Source: Apoderus coryli
Lineage: Eukaryota > Arthropoda > Insecta > Coleoptera > Attelabidae
NCBI GenBank assembly: GCA_911728435.2
Contig: OU452202.1
Span: 16,409,135 to 16,473,134, forward strand
Length of the DNA: 64,000 nt
Reading direction: 5' to 3'
This document shows positions 1 to 14,165 of this stretch, piece by piece. Position 1 is the first letter of the stretch. Each line of letters starts with the position of its first letter. Under the pieces are notes generated by a model, which saw only the letters and a program-made list of their open reading frames with translations, had not been told where the DNA came from and ran no database searches. A program made the position numbers and the translations under genes.

Positions 1-89
1 TTCTTGTTAATATATAATAACGAGTGATCTTCGCGTTTCTTTCTAAAATGAGGAAAAAAAGCACAAAGTTGTGTGCGAATAAACGCAAA

Positions 90-108
90 GGAACGCCGGA
101 GGCGTTCC
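90..108 (+). other. 5' hairpin of unit A
   Basis: Perfect 8-bp stem GGAACGCC / GGCGTTCC around the loop GGA. A smaller hairpin (GCACAA...TTGTGTGC) lies just upstream. Confidence 0.8.
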
Positions 109-1000
109 AACAGTGATTCCTATATGGCAACTTTATTTTTTGCATCACCCGATAGGCTATATATCAAAGCTGATTGAATGCATTAAAATTATGTATTTTA
201 TTAATATATTTAGATCTACAAAACCGAAATTAAAGTGTGAGAAGGAGGTGAATAACTTTTTCTACGAGGAAATTCAAGAAAATAACAGTACAAAACTGCA
301 AAAAATGCTACTACTAAATCAATAAATTTACCTTTTTGCAGCATCCACACATACTATAAAAGCATTTTGATTTATACTAGGCACTGTTCTAAACACGGGA
401 GTGCACTTTTACGGTATGATACGGCCCTTTATTACATTTTTAATTGTAAACTAAAAATGTTGGAAAATCTCCGAGACTTTGTACATCAATAACCTAGAAA
501 AATTGCGAAAATCGCGGTTGCCACACTTTATTTGAACACTTTCATCATAAACATATTCCTCATAGTTTCACGCAATATATTTACACATGGAATATGATTA
601 GATACTTAATTTTACAACAAATTTAATTTACGCAACTCCCACAATAATATAACAAATATTAAAACATTATTTTATGTAAAAAAACTAATAATTTATACTT
701 ATTTTTATTTTACTGCTATTCACATGAACTAAATCTGGCAGAGTAGTAAAATTTATTCCCACCAGAAAGGTTACAATTTCAATTAATAATGCAAAAAAGT
801 TCAATGACCCGTGAAGTGGGAGGAGTTGAGTATGTGCAGACGGGCTACAACCCAAACCAATCAATGACCTTTATTTAATATCTTATGCTTATGCAACCTC
901 CAACACATCATTATGGTATTTACGGTTGCATAACCTCAGCGATAGGTGACTTTATTTTCTTTAAAAGAGCAATTTTTAGCATAGGTTTTAAATTTATATA

Positions 1001-2915
1001 CAGGGTGAATCAAAAATTTATTTCCTATCGTCAAAAAAGCAATATTTTGAATAATTGTTTGATTTCTTTAGATTTCAAATCAAGATTTTTTTAAAAGTTA
1101 AACTATAAGCTCAAATTTATATACAGGGTGAATCAAAAATGTATTTCTTTATTTTGTTAAGGTGAAATACTATTGTTTTGAATAACTTTTTGATTTCTTT
1201 AGATTTCAAATCAAGATTTTTTTAAAAGTTAAACTATAAGCTCAAATTTATATACAGGGTGAATCAAAAATGTATTTCTTTATTTTGTTAAGGTGAAATA
1301 GTATTGTTTTGAATAACTTTTTGATTTCTTTAGATTTCAAATCAAGATTTTTTTAAAAGTTAAACTATAAGCTCAAATTTATATACAGGGTGAATCAAAA
1401 ATGTATTTCTTTATTTTGTTAAGGCGAAATAGTAATATTTGGAATAATTTTTTGATATCTTTAGATTTCAAAGCAAGATTTTTTGAAAGTTAAACTATAA
1501 GCTCAAATTTATATACAGGGTGAATCAAAAATGTATTTCTTTATTTTGTTAAGGTGAAATAGTATTGTTTTGAATAACTTTTTGATTTCTTTAGATTTCA
1601 AATCAAGATTTTTTTAAAAGTTAAACTATAAGCTCAAATTTATATACAGGGTGAATCAAAAATGTATTTCTTTATTTTGTTAAGGTGAAATATTTTGAAT
1701 AATTTTTTGATTTCTTTAGATTTCAAATCAAGATTTTTTTAAAAGTTAAACTATAAGCTCAAATTTATATACAGGGTGAATCAAAAATGTATTTCTTTAT
1801 TTTGTTAAGGTGAAATAGTATTGTTTTGAATAACTTTTTGATTTCTTTAGATTTCAAATCAAGATTTTTTGAAAGTTAAACTATAAGCTCAAATTTATAT
1901 ACAGGGTGAATCAAAAATGTATTTCCTTATTTTGTTAAGGTGAAATATTTTGAATAACTTTTTGATTTCTTTAGATTTCAAATCAAGATTTTTTGAAAGT
2001 TAAACTATAAGCTCAAATTTATATACAGGGTGAATCAAAAATGTATTTCTTTATTTGGTTAAGCTGAAATAGTATTGTTTCGAATAACTTTTTGATTTCT
2101 TTAGATTTCAAATCAAGATTTTTTTAAAAGTTAAACTATAAGCTCAAATTTATATACAGGGTGAATCAAAAATGTATTTCTTTATTTTGTTAAGGCGAAA
2201 TAGTAATACTTGGAATAATTTTTTGATATCTTTAGATTTCAAATCAAGATTTTTTGAAAGTTAAACTATAAGCTCAAATTTATATACAGGGTGAATCAAA
2301 AATGTATTTCTTTCTTTTGTTAAGGTGAAATAGTATTGTTTTGAATAACTTTTTGATTTCTTTAGATTTCAAATCAAGATTTTTTTTAAAGTTAAACTAT
2401 AAGCTCAAATTTATATACAGGGTGAATCAAAAATGTATTTCTTTATTTTGTTTAGGTGAAATAGTAATATTTTGAATAACTTTTTGATTTCTTTAGATTT
2501 AAAATCAAGATTTTTTGAAATTTAAACTATAAGCTCAAATTTATATACAGGGTGAATCAAAAATGTATTTCTTTATTTTGTTAAGGTGAAATATTTTGAA
2601 TAACTTTTTGATTTCTTTAGATTTCAAATCAAGATTTTTTGAAAGTTAAACTATAAGCTCAAATTTATATACAGGGTGAATCAAAAATGTATTTCTTTAT
2701 TTTGTTAAGGTGAAATATTTTGAATAACTTTTTGATTTCTTTAGATTTCAAATCAAGATTTTTTGAAAGTTAAACTATAAGCTCAAATTTATATACAGGG
2801 TGAATCAAAAATGTATTTCTTTATTTTGTTAAGGTGAAATAGTAATATTTTGAATAATTTTTTGATTTCTTTGGGTTTCAATTCAAGATTTCTTTGAAAG
2901 TTAAACTATATGCTC
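1001..2915 (+). repeat. Minisatellite of unit A, 15 monomers
   Basis: Tandem monomers, each headed by TATACAGGGTGAATC and ending GTTAAACTATAAGCTC. Spacings between successive heads run from about 118 to 132 bp. The length difference comes mainly from a 9-10-base indel after GGTGAAATA. The last monomer degenerates into TATATGCTCCTAGAGG, which also closes the arrays in the other units. Confidence 0.9.
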
Positions 2916-3226
2916 CTAGAGGTTTTCTACGGGGTAACTCAAAAATGTTTCTATTTATTTTCAATAATAGATAGAAACATTTTCAGATTTTCAGCTCTGG
3001 CAATACTTTTTTTTAATTAATTTTTGAATTATTTTTTTTTAAAATTTTTTTTTTTTAATTTTTTTTTTTTTAAATTTTTTTTTTTTTAATTTTTTTTTTT
3101 TAATTTTTTTTTTTAATTTTTTTTTAATAATAGAAACATTTTTTTCCTTGAAATTTTTTTTTTTTGATTTTTTTTTGCCACCCTCAATGACTTTTTTTAT
3201 AGATAAAACTACCACACAACGACTGG

Positions 3227-3245
3227 GAAATCCCGAAGGGATTTC
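3227..3245 (+). other. 3' terminal hairpin of unit A
   Basis: Stem GAAATCCC / GGGATTTC, loop GAA, followed by TTG and the start of unit B. This fits the 3' termination hairpin of Helitron-like elements. Confidence 0.7.
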
Positions 3246-3331
3246 TTGTTTAATATTAATAACGGGTGATGTTCGCGTTTCTTTCTAAAATTGGAAAAAA
3301 AACGCATGATTTGCGTGCAAGTTGGCATCTC

Positions 3332-3350
3332 GCCACGCCGGAGGCGTGGC
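3332..3350 (+). other. 5' hairpin of unit B
   Basis: Perfect 8-bp stem GCCACGCC / GGCGTGGC around the loop GGA, with a small ACGCA/TGCGT hairpin upstream. Confidence 0.8.
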
Positions 3351-5492
3351 CCCAGCTGTATTTATATCAAAACTTTAGTTTTTTAAGACTGGAATAGGCT
3401 ATATATGAAAGCGGATTGGATGCATTAAAATTATGTATTTTAATCATTTATATACCTCTGCACAAACGGAATTAAAGTGTGAGAAGGAGGTGAATAACTT
3501 TTTCTACGAGAAAATTCAAGAAAACAACAAGCACAAAACTGTAAAAAATGCTACTACTAAATCAATAAATTTACCTTTTTGCAACATCCCCACATACAAT
3601 AAAAGCCTTTTGATTTATACTAGGCACTGTTCTAAACACGGCAGTGCACTTTTACGGTATGGTACGGCCCTTTAGTACATTTTTAATTGTAAACTAAAAA
3701 TGTTGAAAAATCTTCCGAGACTTCGTACATTCATCAATCTGACATAAGTTATTGTTATGTATTGTTGTAACCTGACGTTTTTTGGTACCGATTCAGTTCT
3801 GTCATTACTGTTAATTTGTCACAAAAACTTTCAATGAAACTAAATATAAATATAATAGGTATCCATATCAATAGAAGTAAGGAATAAAAAACTACCTATA
3901 GTAAAATTAAACTGCCACTCATAAACTTCCGCAGAGGTAAACAACATTCGTAAACATTGCTCAGTAAGTATTTTACATAATATTTTATATTTTAGGCTAC
4001 TAACTAGGTACCTACTACCATCGAAAATATACTACGACTACGATTTTTATATTTACGGTGCTACCTACTACTACACAATGTGATACATTCGTTGTTGCTG
4101 CTGTTACCTACCTATATTATGATCAAAACGACAACAATATCTAATTACAGTGAAATCGTACCTTTTGCAAACACAGACATAGGTAGAATACCTAATAAAT
4201 GTAACTACCATAAAGTGAAAATAGAAATGGTACCTACCTAACTACTTCAAATACGTAATGAAGGTTATATTAAACAACAAAGTGATAGAAACAGAAATAT
4301 ACCTATGCAAGTAAGTACCGATTCAGTTCTGTCATTACTGTTTTTGTTAATTCCAAGTAGTAGGTATACTAAAAACTTTCAATGAAACTAAATATAGATA
4401 TGTGATTTTGTAGCGATATTAAATAAGTATCCATTATAAATAGAAGTAAGGAATAAAAAAACTACCTATAGTAAAATTAAACTGCTACTTATTTATCTTA
4501 TACCTAGAAAATCACGTACCTATAACTACACTTACTTGCTGAATGTTTTTATTTCAAAATACACAATAATTAAAATTTCTTAAACTACAAATACAACACA
4601 GTTTTGTGTTAGGTGCATAGATAATTTAACTATATAAATAAACTAAATTTGGACTACGCGCGACATCATCACACACATTTTAAAAACATTGGTATATTAA
4701 TAGGTATAACCTACACACACTGAAAATATTATAATAAACCGAACGAAATTTCATAATTTTTAAACACCAAATCATGATTTTGTTTATGTCGCCTGAGCAG
4801 AGCTTCGTTGGTCACTTTATAGTCCACATAATTTTAACAAACGGCTGTATGTCCACATTTTGAACGCCTATTTTGTTGATAGTGTCAGTTTGGGTTAGGT
4901 ATTAACAATTTCTCACTAAAATTACTTCAAATATACAATGGCATATTCTAAATTTACTACAAATACTTTTAATAACCATTTTATAACAATACAATTTAAC
5001 AACATGTTGATAGGAATTGAAAACTGTTAGGCAATTAATGTACACAAATAAAACCAAATTATGACGTGACCTAGAAATGTCAACCAAACAAAAATAAGTG
5101 ACACTAACGTCAGAAAAAAATTCTGCCAAATTATGACGTGAAACTAGAGGTGCAACTATATTGGAATTTGTCGATTTATTTTGAAAGCCATTTTCATGAC
5201 TATATTCTTAGAAAAGCATATAGGACATGCAATTTCGTATATTTTTAATAACAATCCTATAAAAAGACTAACGTAAATTGCATTGAACAAGTATTAATCT
5301 TTAAATCTCATTTCAATCAATGACCTTTATTTAATATCTTATGCTTATGCAACCTCCAACACATCATTATGGTATTTACGGTTGCATAACCTCTTCTATG
5401 GAATAAGACACTTTTCGATGCTCTTCAATTTTGTCTAAAGTAGATTGCAATCGAAAAACTTTTAAATCTTTAGAAATTTTTAACGAACACTT

Positions 5493-6390
5493 TAAATTTA
5501 TATACAGGGTGAATCAAAAATGTATTTCTTTATTTTGTTAAGGTGAAATAGTATTGTTTTGAATAACTTTTTGATTTCTTTAGATTTCAAATCAAGATTT
5601 TTTTTAAAGTTAAACTATAAGCTCAAATTTATATACAGGGTGAATCAAAAATGTATTTCTTTATTTTGTTAAGCTGAAATAGTATTGTTTTGAATAACTT
5701 TTTGATTTCTTTAGATTTCAAATCAAGATTTTTTGAAAGTTAAACTATAAGCTCAAATTTATATACAGGGTGAATCAAAAATGTATTTCTTTATTTTGTT
5801 AAGCTGAAATAGTATTGTTTTGAATAACTTTTTGATTTCTTTAGATTTCAAATCAAGATTTTTTGAAAGTTAAACTATAAGCTCAAATTTATATACAGGG
5901 TGAATCAAAAATGTATTTCTTTATTTTGTTAAGGTGAAATATTTTGAATAACTTTTTGATTTCTTTAGATTTCAAATCAAGATTTTTTGAAAGTTAAACT
6001 ATAAGCTCAAATTTATATACAGGGTGAATCAAAAATGTATTTCTTTATTTTGTTAAGGTGAAATATTTTGAATAACTTTTTGATTTCTTTAGATTTCAAA
6101 TCAAGATTTTTTGAAAGTTAAACTATAAGCTCAAATTTATATACAGGGTGAATCAAAAATGTATTTCTTTATTTTGTTAAGGTGAAATAGTATTGTTTTG
6201 AATAACTTTTTGATTTCTTTAGATTTCAAATCAAGATTTCTTTGAAAGTTAAACTATAAGCTCAAATTTATATACAGGGTGAATCAAAAATGTATTTCTT
6301 TATTTTGTTAAGGCGAAATAGTAATATTTGGAATAATTTTTTGATTTCTTTGGGTTTCAATTCAATATTTCTTTGAAAGTTAAACTATAT
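5493..6390 (+). repeat. Minisatellite of unit B, 7 monomers
   Basis: Same monomer family as unit A. The order of variants is long, long with AAGCTG, long with AAGCTG, short, short, long, then long with AAGGCG. The same order occurs in units D and E. Confidence 0.9.
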
Positions 6391-6717
6391 GCTCCTAGAG
6401 GTTTTCTACGGGGTAACTCAAAAATGTTTCTATTTATTTTCAATAATAGATAGAAACATTTTCAGATTTTCAGCTCTGGCAATACTTTTTTTTAATTAAT
6501 TTTTGAATTATTTTTTTTTTTAATTTTTTTTTTTTAATTTTTTTTTTTGAAATTTTTTTTTTTGAAATTTTTTTTTTTAAAATTTTTTTTTTAATTTTTT
6601 TTTAATAATAGAAACATTTTTTTCCTTGAAATTTTTTTTTTTTTTGATTTTTTTTTTCATTTTTTTTGCCACCCTCAATGACTTTTTTTATAGATAAAAC
6701 TACCACACAACGACTGG

Positions 6718-6736
6718 GAAATCCCGCAGGGATTTC
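6718..6736 (+). other. 3' terminal hairpin of unit B
   Basis: Stem GAAATCCC / GGGATTTC, loop GCA, followed by TTG. Confidence 0.7.
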
Positions 6737-6821
6737 TTGTTTAATATTAATAACGGGTGATGTTCGCGTTTCTTTCTAAAATTGGCAAAAAAAGACCCAT
6801 TTTGGAGCCACTAAGGCTCCA

Positions 6822-6840
6822 GTTTCGCCGAAGGCGAAAC
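6822..6840 (+). other. 5' hairpin of unit C
   Basis: Perfect 8-bp stem GTTTCGCC / GGCGAAAC around the loop GAA. A second hairpin at 6804-6820 directly precedes it. Confidence 0.8.
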
Positions 6841-9006
6841 CGCAGCGCTGCCTATAATAGAAAATTTCCTTTTTGCACAACTGCAACAGCTACTTTTCAA
6901 AGCTGATTGAATGCATTAAAATTATGTATTCTATTAATATATTTAGATCTACAAAACCGAAATTAAAGTGCGAGAAGGAGGTGAATAACTTTTTCTACGA
7001 GAAAATTCAAGAAAACAACAAGCACAAAACTGCAAAAAATGCTACTACTAAATCAATAAATTTACCTTATTGTAACATTCACAAATACAATAAAAGCATT
7101 TTGATTTATACTAGGCACTGTTCTAAATACGGGAGTGCACTTTTACGGTATGGTACGGCCCTTTATTACATTTTTAATTGTAAACTAAAAATGTTGAAAA
7201 ATCTTCCGAGACTTCGTACATTCATCAATCTGACATAAGTTATTGTTATGTATTGTTGTAACCTGACGTCTTCTGGTACCGATTCAGTTCTGTCATTACT
7301 GTTTTTGAGTTCTGTCATTACTGTTTTTGTTACAAAAACTTTCAATGAAACTAAATATAGATATGTGATTATAATAAGAAGCCATATACACCTATAATAA
7401 GTATCCATATAAATAGAAGAAATAAAAAACTACCTATAGTAAAATTAAACTGCCACTCATAAACTTTCGCAGAGAATAACAACAATGAACACAAATTATG
7501 AGTAAACATTGCACAGTAAGTATTGTACATAAATTCTTTATTTTAGGCTACTAACTAGGTACCTACTACCATCGAAAATATACTACGACTACGATTTTTA
7601 TATCTACGGTGCTACTACTACACAATGTAATACATTCGTTGTTGCTATTACCTACCTATATTATGATCAAAACAACAACATCTAATTACAGTGAAATCGT
7701 ACCTTTTGCAAACACAGACATAGGTAGAATACCTAATAAATGTAACTACCTACTTCAAATACGTAATGAAGGTTATATTAAACAACAAAGTGATAGAAAC
7801 AGAAATATACCTATGCAAGTAAGTACCGATTCAGTTCTGTCATTACTGTTTTTGTTAATTCCAAGTAGTAGGTATACTAAAAACTTTCAATGAAACTAAA
7901 TATAGATATGTGATTTTGTAGCGATATTAAATAAGTATTAATAGGTATCCATTATAAATAGAAGTAAGGAATAAAAAACTACCTATAGTAAAATTAAACT
8001 GCTACTTATTTATCTTATACCTAGAAAATCACGTACCTATAACTACACTTACTTGCTGAATGTTTTTATTTCAAAATACACAATAATTAAAATTTCTTAA
8101 ACTACAAATACAACACAGTTTTGTGTTAGGTGCATAGATAATTTAACTATATAAATAAACTAAATTTGGACTACGCGCGACATCATCACACACATTTTAA
8201 AAACATTGGTATATTAATAGGTATAACCTACACACACTGAAAATATTATAATAAACCGAACGAAATTTCATAATTTTTAAACACCAAATCATGATTTTGT
8301 TTATGTCGCCTGAGCAGAGCTTCGTTGGTCACTTTATAGTCCACATAATTTTAACAAACGGCTGTATGTCCACATTTTGAACGCCTATTTTGTTGATAGT
8401 GTCAGTTTGGGTTAGGTATTAACAATTTCTCACTAAAATTACTTCAAATATACAATGGCATATTCTAAATTTACTACAAATACTTTTAATAACCATTTTA
8501 TAACAATACAATTTAACATGTTGATAGGAATTGAAAACTGTTAGGCTATTAATGTACACAAATAAAACCAAATTATGACGTGACCTAGAAGTGTCAACCA
8601 AACAAAAATAAGTGACACTAACGTCAGAAAAAAATTCTGCCAAATTATGACGTGAAACTAGAGGTGCAACTATATTGGAATTTGTCGATTTATTTTGAAA
8701 GCCATTTTCATGACTATATTCTTAGAAAAGCATATAGGACATGCAATTTCGTATATTTTTAATAACAATCCTATAAAAAGACTAACGTAAATTGCATTGA
8801 ACAAGTATTAATCTTTAAATCTCATTTCAATCAATGACCTTTATTTAATATCTTATGCTTATGCAACCTCCAACACATCATTATGGTATTTACGGTTGCA
8901 TAACCTCTTCTATGGAATAAGACACTTTTCGATGCTCTTCAATTTTGTCTAAAGTAGATTGCAATCGAAAAACTTTTAAATCTTTAGAAATTTTTAACGT
9001 ACACTT

Positions 9007-10686
9007 TAAATTTATATACAGGGTGAATCAAAAATGTATTTCTTTATTTTGTTAAGGTGAAATAGTATTGTTTTGAATAACTTTTTGATTTCTTTAGATT
9101 TCAAATCAAGATTTTTTTTAAAGTTAAACTATAAGCTCAAATTTATATACAGGGTGAATCAAAAATGTATTTCTTTATTTTGTTAAGGTGAAATAGTATT
9201 GTTTTGAATAACTTTTTGATTTCTTTAGATTTCAAATCAAGATTTTTTTAAAAGTTAAACTATAAGCTCAAATTTATATACAGGGTGAATCAAAAATGTA
9301 TTTCTTTATTTTGTTAAGGTGAAATAGTATTGTTTTGAATAACTTTTTGATTTCTTTAGATTTCAAATCAAGATTTTTTGAAAGTTAAACTATAAGCTCA
9401 AATTTATATACAGGGTGAATCAAAAATGTATTTCTTTATTTTGTTAAGGTGAAATATTTTGAATAATTTTTTGATTTCTTTAGATTTCAAATCAAGATTT
9501 TTTTAAAAGTTAAACTATAAGCTCAAATTTATATACGGGGTGAACCAAAAATGTATTTCTTTATTTTGTTATGGTCAAAAAAGTTATATTTTGAATAATA
9601 TTTTGATTTCTTTAGATTTGAAATTAAGTTTTCTGTGAAAGTTAAACTATAAGCTCAAATTTATATACAGGGTGAATCAAAAATGTATTTCTTTATTTTG
9701 TTAAGGTGAAATAGTATTGTTTTGAATAACTTTTTGATTTCTTTAGATTTCAAATCAAGATTTTTTTAAAAGTTAAACTATAAGCTCAAATTTATATACA
9801 GGGTGAATCAAAAATGTATTTCTTTATTTTGTTAAGGTGAAATATTTTGAATAATTTTTTGATTTCTTTAGATTTCAAATCAAGATTTTTTTAAAAGTTA
9901 AACTATAAGCTCAAATTTATATACAGGGTGAATCAAAAATGTATTTCTTTATTTTGTTAAGGTGAAATAGTATTGTTTTGAATAACTTTTTGATTTCTTT
10001 AGATTTCAAATCAAGATTTTTTTAAAAGTTAAACTATAAGCTCAAATTTATATACAGGGTGAATCAAAAATGTATTTCTTTATTTTGTTAAGGCGAAATA
10101 GTAATATTTGGAATAATTTTTTGATATCTTTAGATTTCAAATCAAGATTTTTTGAAAGTTAAACTATAAGCTCAAATTTATATACAGGGTGAATCAAAAA
10201 TGTATTTCTTTATTTTGTTAAGGTGAAATAGTATTGTTTTGAATAACTTTTTGATTTCTTTAGATTTCAAATCAAGATTTTTTTAAAAGTTAAACTATAA
10301 GCTCAAATTTATATACAGGGTGAATCAAAAATGTATTTCTTTATTTTGTTAAGGTGAAATATTTTGAATAACTTTTTGATTTCTTTAGATTTCAAATCAA
10401 GATTTTTTGAAAGTTAAACTATAAGCTCAAATTTATATACAGGGTGAATCAAAAATGTATTTCTTTATTTTGTTAAGGTGAAATAGTATTATTTTGAATA
10501 ACTTTTTGATTTCTTTAGATTTCAAATCAAGATTTCTTTGAAAGTTAAACTATAAGCTCAAATTTATATACAGGGTGAATCAAAAATGTATTTCTTTATT
10601 TTGTTAAGGTGAAATAGTAATATTTTGAATAATTTTTTGATTTCTTTGGGTTTCAATTCAAGATTTCTTTGAAAGTTAAACTATAT
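9007..10686 (+). repeat. Minisatellite of unit C, 13 monomers
   Basis: Same monomer family. The fifth monomer is a diverged variant headed by ATACGGGGTGAACC, like the head variants found in unit F. Confidence 0.9.
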
Positions 10687-11012
10687 GCTCCTAGAGGTTT
10701 TCTACGGGGTAACTCAAAAATGTTTCTGTTTATTTTCAATAATAGATAGAAACATTTTCAGATTTTCAGCTCTGGCAATACTTTTTTTTTAATTAATTTT
10801 TGAATTATTTTTTTTTTAATTTTTTTTTTTTTAATTTTTTTTTTTTGAAATTTTTTTTTTTGAAATTTTTTTTTTTAAATTTTTTTTTAAATTTTTTTTT
10901 AATAATAGAAACATTTTTTTCCTTGAAATTTTTTTTTTTTGATTTTTTTTTTCATTTTTTTTGCCACCCTCAATGACTTTTTTTATAGATAAAACTACCA
11001 CACAACGACTGG

Positions 11013-11031
11013 GAAATCCCGAAGGGATTTC
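11013..11031 (+). other. 3' terminal hairpin of unit C
   Basis: Stem GAAATCCC / GGGATTTC, loop GAA, followed by TTG. Confidence 0.7.
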
Positions 11032-11117
11032 TTGTTTAATATTAATAACGGGTGATGTTCGCGTTTCTTTCTAAAATTGGAAAAAAAACGCATGATTTGC
11101 GTGCAAGTTGGCATCTC

Positions 11118-11136
11118 GCCACGCCGGAGGCGTGGC
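11118..11136 (+). other. 5' hairpin of unit D
   Basis: Same stem and loop as unit B: GCCACGCC / GGCGTGGC with loop GGA. Confidence 0.8.
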
Positions 11137-13267
11137 CCCAGCTGTATTTATATCAAAACTTTAGTTTTTTAAGACTGGAATAGGCTATATATGAAAGCGG
11201 ATTGGATGCATTAAAATTATGTATTTTAATCATTTATATACCTCTGCACAAACGGAATTAAAGTGTGAGAAGGAGGTGAATAACTTTTTCTACGAGAAAA
11301 TTCAAGAAAACAACAAGCACAAAACTGTAAAAAATGCTACTACTAAATCAATAAATTTACCTTTTTGCAACATCCCCACATACAATAAAAGCATTTTGAT
11401 TTATACTAGGCACTGTTCTAAACATGGGAGTGCACTTTTACGGTATGGTACGGCCCTTTAGTACATAACTAAAAATGTTGAAAAATCTTCCGAGACTTCG
11501 TACATTCATCAATCTGACATAAGTTATTGTTATGTATTGTTGTAACCTGACGTTTTTTGGTACCGATTCAGTTCTGTCATTACTGTTAATTTGTCACAAA
11601 AACTTTCAATGAAACTAAATATAAATATAATAGGTATCCATATCAATAGAAGTAAGGAATAAAAAACTACCTATAGTAAAATTAAACTGCCACTCATAAA
11701 CTTCCGCAGAGGTAAACAACATTCGTAAACATTGCTCAGTAAGTATTTTACATAATATTTTATATTTTAGGCTACTAACTAGGTACCTACTACCATCGAA
11801 AATATACTACGACTACGATTTTTATATTTACGGTGCTACCTACTACTACACAATGTGATACATTCGTTGTTGCTGCTGTTACCTACCTATATTATGATCA
11901 AAACGACAACAATATCTAATTACAGTGAAATCGTACCTTTTGCAAACACAGACATAGGTAGAATACCTAATAAATGTAACTACCATAAAGTGAAAATAGA
12001 AATGGTACCTACCTAACTACTTCAAATACGTAATGAAGGTTATATTAAACAACAAAGTGATAGAAACAGAAATATACCTATGCAAGTAAGTACCGATTCA
12101 GTTCTGTCATTACTGTTTTTGTTAATTCCAAGTAGTAGGTATACTAAAAACTTTCAATGAAACTAAATATAGATATGTGATTTTGTAGCGATATTAAATA
12201 AGTATCCATTATAAATAGAAGTAAGGAATAAAAAAACTACCTATAGTAAAATTAAACTGCTACTTATTTATCTTATACCTAGAAAATCACGTACCTATAA
12301 CTACACTTACTTGCTGAATGTTTTTATTTCAAAATACACAATAATTAAAATTTCTTAAACTACAAATACAACACAGTTTTGTGTTAGGTGCATAGATAAT
12401 TTAACTATATAAATAAACTAAATTTGGACTACGCGCGACATCATCACACACATTTTAAAAACATTGGTATATTAATAGGTATAACCTACACACACTGAAA
12501 ATATTATAATAAACCGAACGAAATTTCATAATTTTTAAACACCAAATCATGATTTTGTTTATGTCGCCTGAGCAGAGCTTCGTTGGTCACTTTATAGTCC
12601 ACATAATTTTAACAAACGGCTGTATGTCCACATTTTGAACGCCTATTTTGTTGATAGTGTCAGTTTGGGTTAGGTATTAACAATTTCTCACTAAAATTAC
12701 TTCAAATATACAATGGCATATTCTAAATTTACTACAAATACTTTTAATAACCATTTTATAACAATACAATTTAACAACATGTTGATAGGAATTGAAAACT
12801 GTTAGGCAATTAATGTACACAAATAAAACCAAATTATGACGTGACCTAGAAATGTCAACCAAACAAAAATAAGTGACACTAACGTCAGAAAAAAATTCTG
12901 CCAAATTATGACGTGAAACTAGAGGTGCAACTATATTGGAATTTGTCGATTTATTTTGAAAGCCATTTTCATGACTATATTCTTAGAAAAGCATATAGGA
13001 CATGCAATTTCGTATATTTTTAATAACAATCCTATAAAAAGACTAACGTAAATTGCATTGAACAAGTATTAATCTTTAAATCTCATTTCAATCAATGACC
13101 TTTATTTAATATCTTATGCTTATGCAACCTCCAACACATCATTATGGTATTTACGGTTGCATAACCTCTTCTATGGAATAAGACACTTTTCGATGCTCTT
13201 CAATTTTGTCTAAAGTAGATTGCAATCGAAAAACTTTTAAATCTTTAGAAATTTTTAACGAACACTT

Positions 13268-14165
13268 TAAATTTATATACAGGGTGAATCAAAAATGTAT
13301 TTCTTTATTTTGTTAAGGTGAAATAGTATTGTTTTGAATAACTTTTTGATTTCTTTAGATTTCAAATCAAGATTTTTTTTAAAGTTAAACTATAAGCTCA
13401 AATTTATATACAGGGTGAATCAAAAATGTATTTCTTTATTTTGTTAAGCTGAAATAGTATTGTTTTGAATAACTTTTTGATTTCTTTAGATTTCAAATCA
13501 AGATTTTTTGAAAGTTAAACTATAAGCTCAAATTTATATACAGGGTGAATCAAAAATGTATTTCTTTATTTTGTTAAGCTGAAATAGTATTGTTTTGAAT
13601 AACTTTTTGATTTCTTTAGATTTCAAATCAAGATTTTTTGAAAGTTAAACTATAAGCTCAAATTTATATACAGGGTGAATCAAAAATGTATTTCTTTATT
13701 TTGTTAAGGTGAAATATTTTGAATAACTTTTTGATTTCTTTAGATTTCAAATCAAGATTTTTTGAAAGTTAAACTATAAGCTCAAATTTATATACAGGGT
13801 GAATCAAAAATGTATTTCTTTATTTTGTTAAGGTGAAATATTTTGAATAACTTTTTGATTTCTTTAGATTTCAAATCAAGATTTTTTGAAAGTTAAACTA
13901 TAAGCTCAAATTTATATACAGGGTGAATCAAAAATGTATTTCTTTATTTTGTTAAGGTGAAATAGTATTGTTTTGAATAACTTTTTGATTTCTTTAGATT
14001 TCAAATCAAGATTTCTTTGAAAGTTAAACTATAAGCTCAAATTTATATACAGGGTGAATCAAAAATGTATTTCTTTATTTTGTTAAGGCGAAATAGTAAT
14101 ATTTGGAATAATTTTTTGATTTCTTTGGGTTTCAATTCAATATTTCTTTGAAAGTTAAACTATAT
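13268..14165 (+). repeat. Minisatellite of unit D, 7 monomers
   Basis: Seven monomers with the same variant order as units B and E. Confidence 0.9.

Larger units (their letters stand above)
1..3248 (+). mobile_element. Helitron-like (HINE/Helentron type) unit A
   Basis: First complete unit of the array. Bases 1-6 are the tail of another unit, so the array continues beyond the left edge. In order it has an AT-rich start (from base 7), a 5' hairpin (90-108), unique sequence to about 1000, 15 minisatellite monomers, an oligo-T tract (about 3000-3175) and a terminal hairpin followed by TTG. It lacks the roughly 1.6-kb middle block present in units B to F. The call rests on the 3' terminal hairpin, absence of terminal inverted repeats, internal minisatellite and insertion next to T residues. 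These match non-autonomous Helentrons (DINE-1 type). The canonical CTRR end is replaced by CTTG, and no Rep or helicase ORF is present. Confidence 0.6.
3249..6739 (+). mobile_element. Helitron-like unit B
   Basis: Unit of 3491 bp, joined directly to unit A with no host sequence between. It contains the 5' hairpin, a unique block of about 2.2 kb, seven minisatellite monomers, an oligo-T tract and the terminal hairpin. Unit E has the same length and appears almost identical by eye, including the order of minisatellite variants. This points to recent duplication of whole units. No transposase domain was recognised. Confidence 0.6.
6740..11034 (+). mobile_element. Helitron-like unit C (longest)
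   Basis: Unit of 4295 bp, the longest because it carries 13 minisatellite monomers. The body from about 7200 to 9000 is close to units B, D and E. The first 200 bases are different and carry another hairpin stem plus an extra hairpin (6804-6820, GGAGCC/GGCTCC with an ACTAA loop). A 5' module that differs while the body matches suggests recombination between families, or a distinct founder copy. Confidence 0.6.

Noticed and set aside
1001..2915. Tandem repeats considered as a CRISPR array
   Set aside because: Monomers are repeated in full (118-132 bp) without unique spacers, and the context is eukaryotic.
3433..3675. 80-codon ORF repeated in units B, D, E and, with a changed start, in C
   Set aside because: Comparing B with C by eye gives more replacement than silent differences, plus loss of the stop codon, and unit A has a frameshift. 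No coding constraint is visible.
4902..5129. 75-codon minus-strand ORF (MAEFFSDVSVTYF...) present in units B to E and altered in F
   Set aside because: Conservation equals that of flanking non-coding sequence. Lengths change by indels and no domain is recognised, so it is a passenger of unit duplication.
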